NCBI GenBank assembly: GCA_030848705.1
Contig: CM061244.1
Location: 45,549,190 to 45,613,189 of the forward strand
Direction of reading: 5' to 3'
Length of the DNA: 64,000 nt
Origin: Heracleum sosnowskyi
Lineage: Eukaryota > Streptophyta > Magnoliopsida > Apiales > Apiaceae
How positions within the stretch are numbered: the first letter of the stretch is position 1; the number at the start of each line of letters is the position of its first letter. Under the pieces are notes generated by a model that searched no databases, was not told where the DNA came from, and saw only the letters and a list, made by a program, of their open reading frames with translations. Positions 32,556 through 44,606 of this stretch are shown here, in pieces. The position numbers and the translations under genes are program-made.

Positions 32556-33753
32556 TGATAGGTCCATAATTAATACATTTTTAATACCTATTTTATGTCT
32601 GTTTTTGTAATTTTATTATTTAATAAATTGTTTTCTTTTGTTTTGTAGGAAAATAAATAAAATCATATTTCAAGCAGAAAAAGGTGAAAAAAGGCAAGGA
32701 GATGGAAATACTTGAAGTCAAAAGGAAATTGGAGAAAAATTGGAAAACTTATCGGAGAAGAAAAAGGAATTGAGTAAATATTTCTACAATCCGATTTGTA
32801 GTCAAAGAGCCCAAGCCCGTTATTTTTCCTATATATATAGATCTCCTCTCTTGTATTTGAGACACCAAGAATTTTAGTTATTTGCTTTCTCTGTTTTATA
32901 TCGTCGTTGGTGGTTATTATCCGGCCTACTCTTCTACTCTTGTTGTTATTATATTATTAATTCTTATATATTTTCCTTGCGTTTATTGCTCTCGCCTGCT
33001 GCTATTTTCAGTTGATTATTCTGTTAGTCGTGCTAGTCTCCTTAATTTAATATATTAATAAGTTTGCTGCCAATTCGTGACCATTGTTGTTTGTGTTACT
33101 AGTTCTTCAATTGTGGAGTTATTATTTTATATATTTGGTTGTCCACGTACTTAGTACATTAATCATATATTAGTTTATTAATTTAATTAGGTTGAATCAT
33201 GTTTAGTACGTGTTTTATTAATAATTTTTTTATTAGTTTAATTAATATGTGTAGCTAATTTTCTTGCCCTAGGATGAAGATGGAGTTAATTTAATTATTT
33301 TTGATATCTTCTTGTTCCTATTAATTGGTTCTTATGATTTTTCTTGGTGCTTAATTGGTCAATTGACAAAGTGATTTTGATATATTATTGTTACCGGATT
33401 TATTTTTCATAGCCTATGCTTGCTCCATGAAGTTTTGATAGGTTATTGTTAGATAACAAGTTTCATAGTATATGCTTGTCTCGTTAATTGATATATCTTA
33501 TTTGTGAAGGAAAGAGAATTGATTTTAGGGCGAGTTGATATTAATTGTGGTTGATTAATGGATTCGGATTCCTAGGTTTTCCTTATCTGATTCTATTTGT
33601 TAATTAGGTTAAACAAATCTCAACTCAAATCTTATTGTCTAGTTCGCCTGAGTTAATTGTTAGGGGTTTGAAAATTCATAGTCTCTGTGGATCGATCTGT
33701 GATTGCTACAACTGAACACTGTGCGCTTGCAGTTACTTTATTTTTACACATCA
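32556..33753 (+). repeat. Athila LTR shared by copies A and B
   Basis: 1,198 bp from TGATAGGTCC to TACACATCA. A purine tract precedes it, as for the 3' LTR of A, and a primer-binding site follows it, as for a 5' LTR of B. It matches the inverted LTR at 39453-40416, which is shorter. Confidence 0.87.
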
Positions 33754-33759
33754 AGTTTT

Positions 33760-33777
33760 TGGCGCCGCTGCCGGGGA
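33760..33777 (+). other. Primer-binding site (tRNA-Asp type) of Athila copy B
   Basis: TGGCGCCGCTGCCGGGGA six bases after the LTR. This is the primer-site form of Athila/Tat Gypsy elements. Confidence 0.85.
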
Positions 33778-34615
33778 TTATTGGTAATTTTCACTCCTTG
33801 ATATTTAATTCTTCGGATTAGTTTCTTGTTTTGCATTGTTTATCTTTTAGGGAATAGTGAAGCGGAGGAAAGCTTGGACAAGAAGATTGCTAGAAGGCAT
33901 CTTCGTCTCTTGTGAAATTTTTGGAAGCGCTTTTCGGTATTCTGTATCACCTCTCTCTATTTTCTTTCCATCATTATTATTGAAAAACACAAAAAAAATT
34001 AAATATTTGAAAAATCCAAAAATATTAGTTAGTTATTTTTTAAAAACCAACTTGTTGCATCATTCATTCTCTCACATAGGAGCACATCATCTAGATTTCT
34101 TTATTGTCTTTATCGCTTTCCATATTATACAATTGTGGTGATTGCTGGAGGAAAGAGGTACGTACAATTTAGAATAGAACACGTAGTGTAGTGCATCCAT
34201 AAGTGTTTATTTCTCGTTCTTTGTGTGTTGCATCATTAAATCAATCTTAAGGGTGTCGCCCAATTTCAAGATAAGGTGAGGGATTTTATCACCCTTTCCT
34301 TGGCCCACAAATCACTAATTTGTTCATCTTGCAGTCCCTTTCCTTAATAAAATCAATTAGACGTTAGCCCCTAGGATATCGCGCTCAACTAGGAAGAGAA
34401 TCTAGGAGGAACAAATCACTAAATATTTTTGGTGGTTTCTAGGCTAGCGAAAGCTTACCTGGCCTTTAGACTGGTGCCTAGAATGGTGGTTAGCCTCTTG
34501 GAAATGCTTCCTCCTGCCTGGCCAGTCACGACGAATGCTTTTTGAGTTGTTACTTTTAGTTGTATCTTATTGTTAGGAGCAAGGTCTAGATTGTTTTTAG
34601 GATAACATAGTAGTC

Positions 34616-35174
34616 ATGTCTATTCCGCATTTAGGAGTTAATTTGATTGATGAGGTTGTTTCATGGTCACATCTTGAGGATAGTGCAATTGTGTCTTTTC
34701 TTGAGAAAGATCTTTTGTTAGAGTTTGAGAGTAATAAATAATTTCATGAGCTGTATAAGAATTTTTCTTCTAATGAGATGTTAGATGAATTAAATGCTAT
34801 TTGTTCTAAGCATGAAACCGCCCTTGAGGATAGGTTTTTTTAATCCTAAGTCCGTTGTTAAGACTTCTGTTGGTGAGCCACCCCCACTTGATTTTAATCC
34901 ATCTTTTTCCACTCCTGATCAGTATTTGATAGTTAATAATGAAACTCATCATGTTTTTATCTCTAGTGACATAGTTCATAACCAAGAATTTCAAGTTATT
35001 AATCTGTTTAAACAACATAAAGAAGCATCTAATTGGTCTATGAATTATTTTAGTGGTATGAGTTTTATTCTGGTTCAAGATCATCTTTCTCTAGTGGATA
35101 ATGTTGTCTTTGTGGGTGAGTTTCACATGCTTATTGATTCTGTTACGAAGGTAGTTTTTCCTCAAGCTGGTATT
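34616..35174 (+). pseudogene. Degraded Athila-type coding remnant in copy B
   Basis: Opens at ATG 34616 (MSIPHLGVNLIDEVVSWSHL), meets TAA after 41 codons, continues in frame to TAA near 34843, then shifts frame. The last part (VGEPPPLDFNPSFSTPDQYL, then HNQEFQVINLFKQHKEASNW) resembles the pre-reverse-transcriptase segment of Athila/Tat Gypsy polyproteins, but only loosely. It is cut at 35174 by a solo LTR; the codons read beyond that come from the insertion. It is probably the relic of a shortened, non-autonomous element rather than a host gene. Confidence 0.5.
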
Positions 35175-38100
35175 TGTAAGATCCGGGAAAATTACGTGTT
35201 ATTATGTGATGTGAAATGAAATTTTAATTTCATATTAAGAGTTATTAAATGATTTATCTGTTTAAACGTGCTAAGTTATTCGTTAAATGATTGAATATGT
35301 GATATTGTGGTGCTATGTGAAATGTGTGGGAAATTAGAAACTATTTTGAAAAGGATGTCATACTAATTTATTCTATTTTAATTATCGAAAAGAAAATTTG
35401 GATCGTTCCCAAATTATTCGGGAAATTGGTATATCGTTCGTACCAATATTTCATTCGTTAAAGTGGGAAGTATTCAAAAATATTCGTAATAGAGGTATTT
35501 TGGTTCGTATATTTTGTATTAAACGATACTTGTAGTTATCTGTACTTTATGGATGATTATCGTCTCGTAAAACGTGTATTCTGCTTTATTAAAGGTTTAA
35601 AGCATATATGATGTTAAATTGTATTTAGACCGGGCGTCCGATACGTAACCGGTTACTTGTTTAAATGTGTTATGTGAATGATGTGAATTATCTGTTGTTG
35701 AGTCATGCATGTGAATAAATTGTGTTGAGACTTGTTTGAGTATTTGGTCGTGTCTAATATCATCACGAGGGGTAGTTGGAATAGAAATTTGTCGGTAATG
35801 TTAGAAAATGAGATTTACGAGGCCGTTGACTTAGATGTTGACTTTTTATAAGTATGGGGAGTTTCGTCAAGCGAGTTACGAGGATTACTTGTATAGTTAG
35901 TGGTGATCATTCTATCAATTGAAATGTGTTTGTCTATGCAACAGAGGCTATTGGACGAGACGAGTCAGATTATCGAATTTAAGTTACAATCGTTTATGGA
36001 ATGTGAAATCATACGTTGAAGACCAAGTACTGTCTCATGTTTGACTATCGAGGCTGGCATGTGGATTCGAAATGGTAAAAGCAGACTAGTGGTGTTCGCA
36101 AGAGCGTTAGAGCAAAGAAGGACGGAAGTAGAGAATCGTGCGATAAGACAGAATAAGGAGGGAATCGTATTGTTTCAGCATTAGGAAATAGCTAAGGACC
36201 AAAGGCAAGTGTTTATACCCTTTCTTATTAATTGATTGATATTTCTTGAATTATTATTATGCAATTGGCATACTTTTTCCTAAAAATTTAATGATGACTC
36301 TTTTGCATTGAACTGCAAGTATTTTATTTAAACTCGTAAGTTGACGAGCATTCTTTTATACTTTATGAACTTAGATTCATATTTGTAGGGTTTATTGGAA
36401 AGATATACATATTATATTGAAAGTTTAAAGAGATAATTATGGGCCGTATACTAAGGATTTCTTTTAAAAGACATGATTTTAAAATATTAGGTTGGAATAT
36501 TGCCAACCCTAGATGAGTGGGAACTTGTGAACCCTATGTTGAAAATGTTATTTTAAATTCCAAAGTCGTGGTACTTGTTCTACAAGTATTCCATTTTCCA
36601 TCTTGCATCCATGCAAGTATTATTATCATTTCTTGTTAATGCGATCATCTGATCCATTCCCTGATTCGAATTCATATATGATGTGCATGATTTAGTTTAC
36701 TTCCTTCAAATACAAGGCTTATCTATTATAAGTATATGTTCGAAGGACTTGAACTATTTCTGTCAGAAGTTACTAAACCCTTGTTTTCTTCACTTATAAA
36801 CTTCACCCTGAATTTTTCTTAAACTTGAACTTGACTTTCTTGTCACTTACCAGATTGTTGAATCTTAACTAATTCTTCCATAATGTGATTATTTGAACTG
36901 TTAAGGCCATCTAGAGCCTGTTCTTTGAACCCTATTCTATATTGAGTTGTTGCAAATTCTGTTGATATCATAATGCCTGTTTCATATCAGACTTAATCTT
37001 GTTGAGCATGTCATTGTTTATTCTTCATTATATCCCAGTTGTTACATCGATCTCGTCGATGTTTATTATATTGTCACTTTTCATGTGCACCTCCCGATAT
37101 TGTGTCGATCTCGTCGATACTAGAATATATTGTTATTCCTTGATGGATTCTTCATAGTTGAATTGTTTCCTGGAACGTGAGTTTTCCATCGTTTGTTGTA
37201 TTAAGGTTGTCGATTCTTCCGACACCTGATTGTCGAAGTAAGGTTGTCAATTGTTCCGACACCTGACGTATATAATATAGGATTGGAATGTTTTTAAATG
37301 GGCCCAGTAATTGGTCGGGCCATATTTATGGTCGGAATAAATTAAGCCCCAGATTGGCCTAGGATCCAGTAGAGGACTTTGCTAGAAGCAAGTCCGGGGT
37401 TGATGCGTGGCTGGCCACCAGCACAACCTTTGATTTGATAAATGTTAAAAATCCAATTCTAATATCAATTCTTATTTCTGGGATGAGTTACATCCATATG
37501 TTTTGTACTTGTGAGTTATGACCTGATATTCTGGTTTATTCGTTGCGTAAAATTGTTGGTTGTTGATTAATAAATGGTGGTTTCAATCTTGCTGAAATCA
37601 CTTACTCTTAATTCATTTGGATTCCAAATAGTCGAAATCCACTTCCTTGATTCCATTGGTAGTCGTGAGATATCTATTCTGATGAGTTTTATTCATACCG
37701 CGTATCCAGTCGGTACCATGTTGAAGTCTTGAAGTGCGTTCTTTGCTCCATGACCGAGCGCATTGGCTCATTCTTACTCCTTGATTATTCTACCCTTCCA
37801 GAGTTGTTGGTTTCAGAGAATGTTGTGAATAGATTTGTTATCTTCAAATTAGTATCTTTATACAAACTGTGGTCTTAAAGACATATGAGTTATACTCAAT
37901 TCGTATTTTCTACATACTATTGTAGTTATTGTTGATTCGGTCGCCGTAACGGCCAATATAAACCTTTTTGTGTTTTAAAATATTCAGTTGCGAGAAGCTG
38001 AATGAGAAATTGTGATAAATTACTAAACTTGATTTGAGAAGTTTTAAAGATTACAAATGTTCAAAAACAAAAGTTTGTTATTTGAAAATCCAACGTTTAT

Positions 38101-38598
38101 TTTGGAAACCTTTCGTATTATATTTGATAATGCACTGCTGAGAAATTCATTCGCTCATACTTGTTTTCTTTATATATATTTTAGCCTGCCAGTAAGAAGG
38201 TATATTGGCGAGAGTTATCCGCGTAGCTGATCAGAGATGGGGAAGAATATTAGCGTAAATACGTTTTGATCCAGAGAATTTGGAGCCATTGAGAGGTTTT
38301 GTATATAGATGTTTTCTATTGAATAATATATTGTATAAGATTAGTTGCCTGGTATACTTCTTATCGAAGTTATACTAGTGCATTAGAATTTTTGTAAAGA
38401 GAATGGCTGTAAAGAAAAAAGATTGTTGTAATGAAATTTTGGATTCTTGTTTCTAGCACTATAACCTTTAAAGATTCTTGGTAGAGTTGGGGTCATAGAT
38501 GTTATTATTATTGTGTTGATTTTGTATTGAACAGGTTGTTTGGATTAAGGGTGCAGTGTGATGACCAAATCCTTTGACCCCGGATTTGGGGCGTTACA
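35175..38598 (+). mobile_element. 3.4-kb solo LTR, Tekay/Del-like chromovirus
   Basis: 3,424 bp beginning TGTAAGATCCGGG and ending GGGGCGTTACA, flanked by a perfect 5-bp duplication GTATT (35170-35174 and 38599-38603). The length and both termini are typical of Tekay/Del Gypsy LTRs. No ORF over 100 codons lies inside. Short internal repeats occur: TCGATCTCGTCGAT twice near 37045-37120, and a GGTTGTC...TTCCGACACCTGA pair near 37205-37265. Confidence 0.9.
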
Positions 38599-39432
38599 GT
38601 ATTGGTTAGTAAGAGTTTTTGTGTGTGTCTCCCATAGTCAAGTTTAGGTATGGGGGAATGTGTGTGTGTGTGTGTTTATTGTGTGTGTTATAGGTATTCT
38701 GTATCTCCATCATTCCATTATCAGGTATTCTCGTCCTTTTACTTTGTCATTTTTTCTCTCATTTGCATACATTGAGGACAATGCATGATTTAGGTATGGG
38801 GGAGGGGTTTAGTAGTATTATTAAAAAACAAAAAAAATGAAAAATGAAAAAATTCCAAAAAGAACTTTAGTTGTAAATCGTAGAATTCTAGCCTTGTGAA
38901 ATGATTGCTAGTGGCTTTATGCACCCTTACATGCTATAGTAATCTTGTGTTTATGATACTTTTGATTAAGAAGTGATTTGCTAAGTTCTTGTCCACACAC
39001 ATATACTAGCAAGTTGAAACTAGTAGACTTATTGAATGTTGCAAGTAATTAGGAGGACATGAATATGTGCAAAATGATTTGGTTTTCATGCTTTGAGTAC
39101 AAGTTGGTGCATTGAAGAGATTTTTGCTTGGGATTGATTATGTTTTACCACCATGTGAGATTTTGAGCCTACATGCATATTTTTTTTTTGCAATTTTATA
39201 TTCGTTTGCTTGAGTGTCCACATGTTTTTTTGCATTGCTAGCACTTGTTTGAGACCTTTCTTGAAACGCATGACATTATTTGATGATAAGATGATAAAGA
39301 CATTTAGGAATAACCTATATTTTCCAAATTACCACACCATTTATATATGATCAATTAGTTACCCTCTTGAGCTTAATCCTATTTTTTCGGTGACACACCA
39401 CATTACGTGCCTAGACCTTTTTCTTGTGTAGC
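38599..39432 (+). other. 3' remnant of Athila copy B
   Basis: From about 38700 it closely follows 30780-31510 of copy A (for example the GGTATGGGGGAGGGGTTTAG segment at 38793). It includes a (TG)n stretch at 38658-38695. It ends in CTTGTGTAGCC and then switches to copy C. No gene. Confidence 0.75.
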
Positions 39433-39452
39433 CTTACTTATGCTCAAAAACT

Positions 39453-40416
39453 TGATGTGTAAAAATAAAGTAACTGCAAGCGCACAGTGTTCAGTTGTAG
39501 CAATCACAGATCGATCCACAGAGACTATGAATTTTCGAAAGCCCTAACAATTAACTCAGGCGAACTAGACAAATAAGATTTGAGATGAGATTTGTTTAAC
39601 CTAATTAAAAATTAAAATCAGATAAGGAAAACCTAGGAATACGAATCCATTAATCAATCACAATTAATATCAACTCGCCCTAAAATCAATTATCTTTCCT
39701 TCACAAATAAGATATATCAATTAACGAGACAAGTATATACTATTAAACTTGTTATCTAACAATAACCTATCAAAACTTCATGGAGCAAGCATAGGCTATG
39801 AAAAATAAATCCGGTAACAATATTATATCAAAATCACTTTGTCAATTGAACAATTAAGCACCAAGAAAAATCATGAGAATCAATTAATAGGAACGAGAAG
39901 ATATCAACAATAATCAAATTAACTTCATCTTCATCCTAGGAGAATTAACTTAGCTAGACATGGTAGAAGTAACAAAACAATTAAATATAAAGAATGCAAG
40001 CAAAAGTGTTTGAATAGAATAAAGAACTTGTATCGAAAAACAATAATAAATCTATCTTACTCCTAATTATCAGATCTAGTCTAAATTCTAGGTGTCTAAA
40101 TTCTAGGTGTCTCAATTACAAGAGGGGAGATATATATATATAGGAAAAATAATGGGTTTGGGTTCTTTGACTACAAATCGGATTCTAGAAATATTTCCTC
40201 AATTCCTTTTTCTTCTCCAATAAGTTTTCCAATTTTTCTCTAATTTCCTTTTGACTTCAAGTATTTCCATCTCCTTGCCTTTTTTCACCTTTTTCTGCTT
40301 GAAATATAATTTTATTTATTTTCCTACAAAATAAAAGAAAACAAATTATTAAATAATAAAATTACAAAAACAGACATAAAATAGGTATTAAAAATGTATT
40401 AATTATGGACCTATCA
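39453..40416 (-). repeat. Athila LTR of copy C, inverted
   Basis: 964 bp; on the minus strand it starts TGATAGGTCC and ends ACACATCA. The purine tract TATGGGGGCATT lies outside its start at 40417-40428, so it is the 3' LTR of the minus-strand copy C. It is about 230 bp shorter than the plus-strand LTR at 32556. Beyond its end only AGTTTTTG of the primer-site context remains. Confidence 0.85.
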
Positions 40417-41444
40417 AATGCCCCCATACCTATCTTTTGCTCGTCCTCGAGAAAAACTAATATATTATAAACTACTATGTAATAGATAATACCACTTCCG
40501 TAGGTGATCACGGTTGCATTTGGCATATGCAACCAGCCCTTTAAACCCCTAGGCAGCCCTAGTGGACGAGTAAGGTCTCGTGAGGGTTTATAGTGAATGT
40601 ACCCACAAAATCCATCTAGCTCATGTAAAAGATCGCATGGAAATGCAATGCCACACATACAAGTCCTCTCATGCTACATCAACTTAAGAATCAAAAATGA
40701 CTTTGCAATGTCTTGTCGTGGAATATGCAAGAATTCACATAGTCTACTCAAAGAAATATGCATAAGTGCTCAAAATTCCATGTCAAGTGTAAAAATAAGT
40801 TGGTAACCATGCTAAGCCCACAAGAGTACACCTTTGAGTCAAAACTTGGAATCTCAAATGTAGAAACAAGCAATAACTCGCCTTTCACTCACAAAAGAAT
40901 ATTCACTCAAGAACAAGGGTAAGTGTATCACTCAATTACAACAAAATCATAAGAATGCTTGACATTTGGTATCAATCTAACTTTAACACAACATACATCA
41001 ATGATGATAATCAAAAGGTCTTTATTTGGGTTGTAACGGGGCTAGGGACAAGGTATGTCAAGTAAAGCCAAATAAGGTGAAGTGTCAAAAGCTAGTAGGC
41101 ACCATAATAAATCATACACATCACCAAAATCCTCCCCACAACTGAATTTTCTAATTTTCTTCCAACAAAAGACCTGATTAGTCGAATGAAGAAGGATCAC
41201 AAAAACATAAGCATGCTCTCATGATTTTTTTTTCATATAATATTTGTTTCTCTTTTTTTTCATTCTTTTTTTTTTCGAGAGCTAAGAGATATATATAAGC
41301 AACCACAATCCTCCTTCAAAAATTTCTTGAACAACGACTATCAAGTAAGCAATCAAACCAAATATTTCCCAAAAAGTAATGAACAAAAGTAACCCATCTC
41401 ACACACCTTATTACTCCCTCAAGTTTCTACTAGCCATTGACAAT
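40417..41444 (-). other. Athila copy C region between gag and 3' LTR
   Basis: Inverted counterpart of 31507-32555 in copy A. No gene. T-rich and A-rich runs lie near 41225-41275. Confidence 0.75.
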
Positions 41445-42873
41445 TTGGGATTAGGCTCGGGTTGACTAGGAAATCGATTTTTCTCTCTGTCACTGATGGT
41501 GTTTGCCAATTGACTAACTTGGACCTCTAGCTTAGATATGCTTGAGCGTTGGAATTTAGCAATTGCCTATCTTGGGTCATAGTGTTCATGAAATTTTGTT
41601 GAGATTGAGTTAAATTAGCTTGAGATTTCAATAAAGCCTCAATACTCTTTTCTAAAGAATTAAATCTCTTATCAGATTCGGCAAAACCAGGAGGATTCAA
41701 AGGGACTGAATTTGGATATTGACCGAGATTTTGTGGAGGATATGAGTTAGGATTTTGAGTTGGGTATGGACCAGGATTGGGCTTTTGAAAAGAAGGTTGA
41801 GAATTTTGGTTATACTGATTGTATTGACCTTGGTTCCATGAGAAATTTGGATGATTTTTCCAACCAGGATTGTATGTGGATGAATAGGGATCATTCCTAA
41901 CTCTAGATTGAAACATGGCATTGGCTTGTTCAATTTCAGGACAATTTTCTATCAAATGAGTAGGAGAATTACAGTTTGCACACAGAAACACTTGTGAGGA
42001 CACCTTGTTGGTTTCTAAGGCTTCTAGACGTCTAGTGAGAGTAGCTAACTTAGCTTCGGTTGCAACAGAATTACCAACTACGTGTACGCCCTTAGATTTT
42101 TCAGTTTCCTGACTGGGTTCCCTAGTTGACTCCCACAACATTGTTCTTTCAGCTAACTCCTCAAAAAACTGCCAAGCTTCTTCATCAGTTTTATCCATAA
42201 ACCTACCATTACACATAGACTCTAACAAGGCAGTGGTTTGGCTATCTAAGGCTTCATAAAGAATTTTACAAAGTCTCCACTTTTCTATACCATGTTGAGG
42301 ACACTTAGACAACAACTTTTGAAATCTATCAAAATATTTCCAAAAAGGCTCATTTCGATTTTGTTGAAATTGGTTGATTTCATTCCTAAGCCTGTTAGCC
42401 TTATGGTTGGTAAAATATTTTTTAAGAAATATAGCAACAAATCCCTCCCATGTGGAAATAGAATTAACGGGTAGACTATACAACCACTGTTTAGCATCTT
42501 CTTTTAAAGCAAAGTTAATGAGTCTGAGCCTAATGGAATCCTCACTTAGTTGTTGAAGTTTTTGTAAAGCACACACTTCCTCAAATTCTCGAATGAAAAG
42601 ATATGGATCCTCTCCCTCTACCCCAGCAAACCTAGGTAACATGCTAATGTTATGATGTTTGATTTCAAAATTGTTTGCGGTTACTTCTGATAACACTATG
42701 CATGAGGGTTGAGCGGTACGAGCGGGGTAACAACGTTCTTTAAGAGAGACAACCATGACGGTTGTTGGAACTTCTACTTCTTTTGACTCAATTTTAGTGG
42801 GTGAAGAGAAATTGAGTTGTCTTGCTACTCCAGGTAATGAAAGGTCGGATTGTCTCACTAATTTAGATGTAGT
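41445..42873 (-). pseudogene. Athila copy C gag, interrupted and frameshifted
   Basis: The best preserved gag of the cluster. The retrotransposon gag domain (FVAIFLKKYFTNHKANRLRN, then FWKYFDRFQKLLSKCPQHGI) is followed by CANCNSPTHLIENC and the Gln/Pro/Asn-rich linker. The natural start is an ATG at 54737 on the far side of S2, which supplies nine codons (MQSIWVRDT) before the insertion. The open frame that appears to start at 42912 takes its first codons from the S2 LTR. A frameshift near 41545 ends the frame at 41527; in the other frame homology to copy A gag continues to about 41450. It is then fused to the post-pol region. Capsid function is lost. Confidence 0.83.
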
Positions 42874-44592
42874 TGTTGGTGAGATTCCAAGGCAGTGTGT
42901 ACAGGAACTCAATGTATCGATGATAACTCAACACTAGAACAGGACAAGTAAATAATACTACGACTACACAGAAATCAGGAAGAAATGAAGATAGGGCAAA
43001 TACAAGGAATCAAGATACAAGAAGTAATTCTGAAGTCTAGTTAAGGGTCACTGAAAGAAGTTCATTATCATGTTCATGCCTCAGTGAAGAATAAGGGTTG
43101 AAGACATTCAGGGTTTCAAAAGTATTGAAGATTCAGTATATACAGTGCCACTAGAAGATTTCAGTGTATTAGCATTGATTGTGACATAGACAGTGTAGGA
43201 AGCATAGGAATCCGAAAGCAATGAATACAGGGTAAAGGACAAAGGTTTAAAAGAAGATATGAAGACGTTGTCTGAATACCAATAAGGATTCCAGTGAAGG
43301 TACACGTGTTTATTGACAGTTAGTGTTTGAAGCAATCAAGAATGCAGCGACTTGTCAATTGTATTGAAATGAAGATGTGAAGGTTTGAATCACTGTTAGT
43401 CGTCTGTGAACCAGACCGTTGCACTAGGCGTCAACACATACGAGGATGATCTACATATCTATTCTACAGAAGAAATTGATACAGTCAGACTTGGTTCTCC
43501 CTGAAAGTTCTAAGGAATTTATAGGAGAAAACAGGTCAGAACAGGATACGTCCAAACAGCTACAGGAACCCACTGAGCCAAAGTTATGAAAATAATAAAC
43601 CCGAAAGAAATGCAGGTTGAGATATTTGGAAAGATGGAACCCCGGTTGGAATTGATATATGGTTTGCTAAGCAAAAGGAGTCCAGTTCCAGACACTCACA
43701 GACCGCAGCTTGGACTATAAGGATTTAAATAAATAATTAAATATTTTATTTAATTAGAAAATTATATTTATAAATATCTACATATTATTAGATATTTATT
43801 TATATATTTTCTGGATTAAATTAATTATTTATTTATTAAGATTAGAAGCTGTGCGGGTCGAAAAGCATTTTTAAGGAGCTGTCAGACTACAGGACGAATT
43901 ACACAAAAGGACGAAATAAGCCCCTTTGGTTTTTCAAATTGGCCAGGTGAATACTCCTTCGATAGTTTTTGTTTTAAAACAAAACTTTCGATAGTTTTTG
44001 TTTTAAAACAAAACTTTCGATGGTTTTTGTTTTAAAACAAAGCCTTCGATAGTTTTTAATTATTCTAAAAAGTAGATTGGACACCTGCTGCATTCTGATT
44101 GGTCGAAGCAAAATCTATCGGAAGATTGGTTTTGAAAAGTCTACAAATAGACAGAAGAAGTTCATCTTCTTCAGTAGTTCATATTTTAGAGTTCATCGTT
44201 TTGACAGAGAGAGATAGCCGGAGAAGAGTTTAAGAGCTGGAATATTTATAAATTCGTAGACAGCCTTAAACTCTAATCCGTGTTTGTATTAAGTGAGCTT
44301 GAACTATTTGCCGCTAATCCTACGGATTAGAATTTGTAGCACACTTCGAGGTTTATATTTATAAAACAATATATTCCCCGAATTGCTTGTGTTTAGCTTG
44401 GTTGATTTGATTTCGAGAACCTAAATAGATCTATCCGAAGAAATCAAATTGCTATTCATTTCACTTGAACACGTACCCACTGAGAGTATACTAATTTATT
44501 TATCCGCAAAAGATTCGAAAGAATTTTTCGATGAATTAGTGAGTATCGTATTCAACCCCCCCCCCCCTTCTACGATACTTTAGGACCTAACA
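42874..44592 (+). repeat. 5' LTR of S2
   Basis: 1,719 bp from TGTTGGTGAG to GGACCTAACA. It contains the 29-bp palindromic tandem repeat (43958-44070), a possible TATA region (TCTACAAATAG near 44140) and a 12-base C run near 44566. Confidence 0.93.
43958..44055 (+). repeat. 29-bp palindromic tandem repeat in the S2 5' LTR
   Basis: Starts at 43958, 43987, 44016 and 44045 show an exact 29-bp period. The first three units pair TTCGATAGTTTTT (the third has GATGG) with the perfect palindrome TTTTGTTTTAAAACAAAA or a close relative. The fourth unit keeps only the CGATAGTTTTT part. Confidence 0.93.
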
Positions 44593-44594
44593 AT

Positions 44595-44606
44595 TGGTAT
44601 CAGAGC
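44595..44606 (+). other. Primer-binding site of S2 (initiator tRNA-Met)
   Basis: TGGTATCAGAGC two bases after the 5' LTR. Confidence 0.9.

Larger units (their letters stand above)
24297..33753 (+). mobile_element. Athila copy A (Ty3-Gypsy), 5'-truncated, with a solo LTR inside
   Basis: A plus-strand Gypsy element of the Athila type, judged by the gag and protease style, the reverse-transcriptase motif FIDDFSIFG and a tRNA-Asp-type primer site beside its LTR. The 5' LTR, primer site, leader and first part of gag are missing. Gag-pol is followed by about 1.8 kb without genes, a purine tract and the LTR at 32556-33753. The solo LTR at 28945-30409 interrupts the end of pol. Confidence 0.85.
33754..39432 (+). 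mobile_element. Athila copy B: gutted internal region with no 3' LTR
   Basis: Leader 33754-34615 matches the copy C leader (54738-55556, inverted). A short degraded coding remnant follows (34616-35216), then a Tekay-like solo LTR (35175-38598). The final part, 38599-39432, matches the post-pol region of copy A (30780-31510). Gag and most of pol are absent. The copy stops about 20 bp before the inverted LTR of copy C. Confidence 0.75.

Noticed and set aside
34794..35219. 141-codon ORF as a host gene
   Set aside because: It resembles an Athila pre-reverse-transcriptase segment, and its last codons come from the solo LTR inserted at 35175.
42869..42912. Apparent start of Athila gag at 42912 on the minus strand
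   Set aside because: The first codons are read from the S2 LTR and its target duplication. The natural start is the ATG at 54737.
43958..44070. 29-bp repeats as a CRISPR array
   Set aside because: The repeats are directly tandem without variable spacers and lie inside a plant LTR.
44560..44580. C-run difference between the S2 LTRs (12 versus 7) as evidence of age
   Set aside because: Homopolymer length changes quickly and is prone to sequencing error, so it was not counted in LTR divergence.
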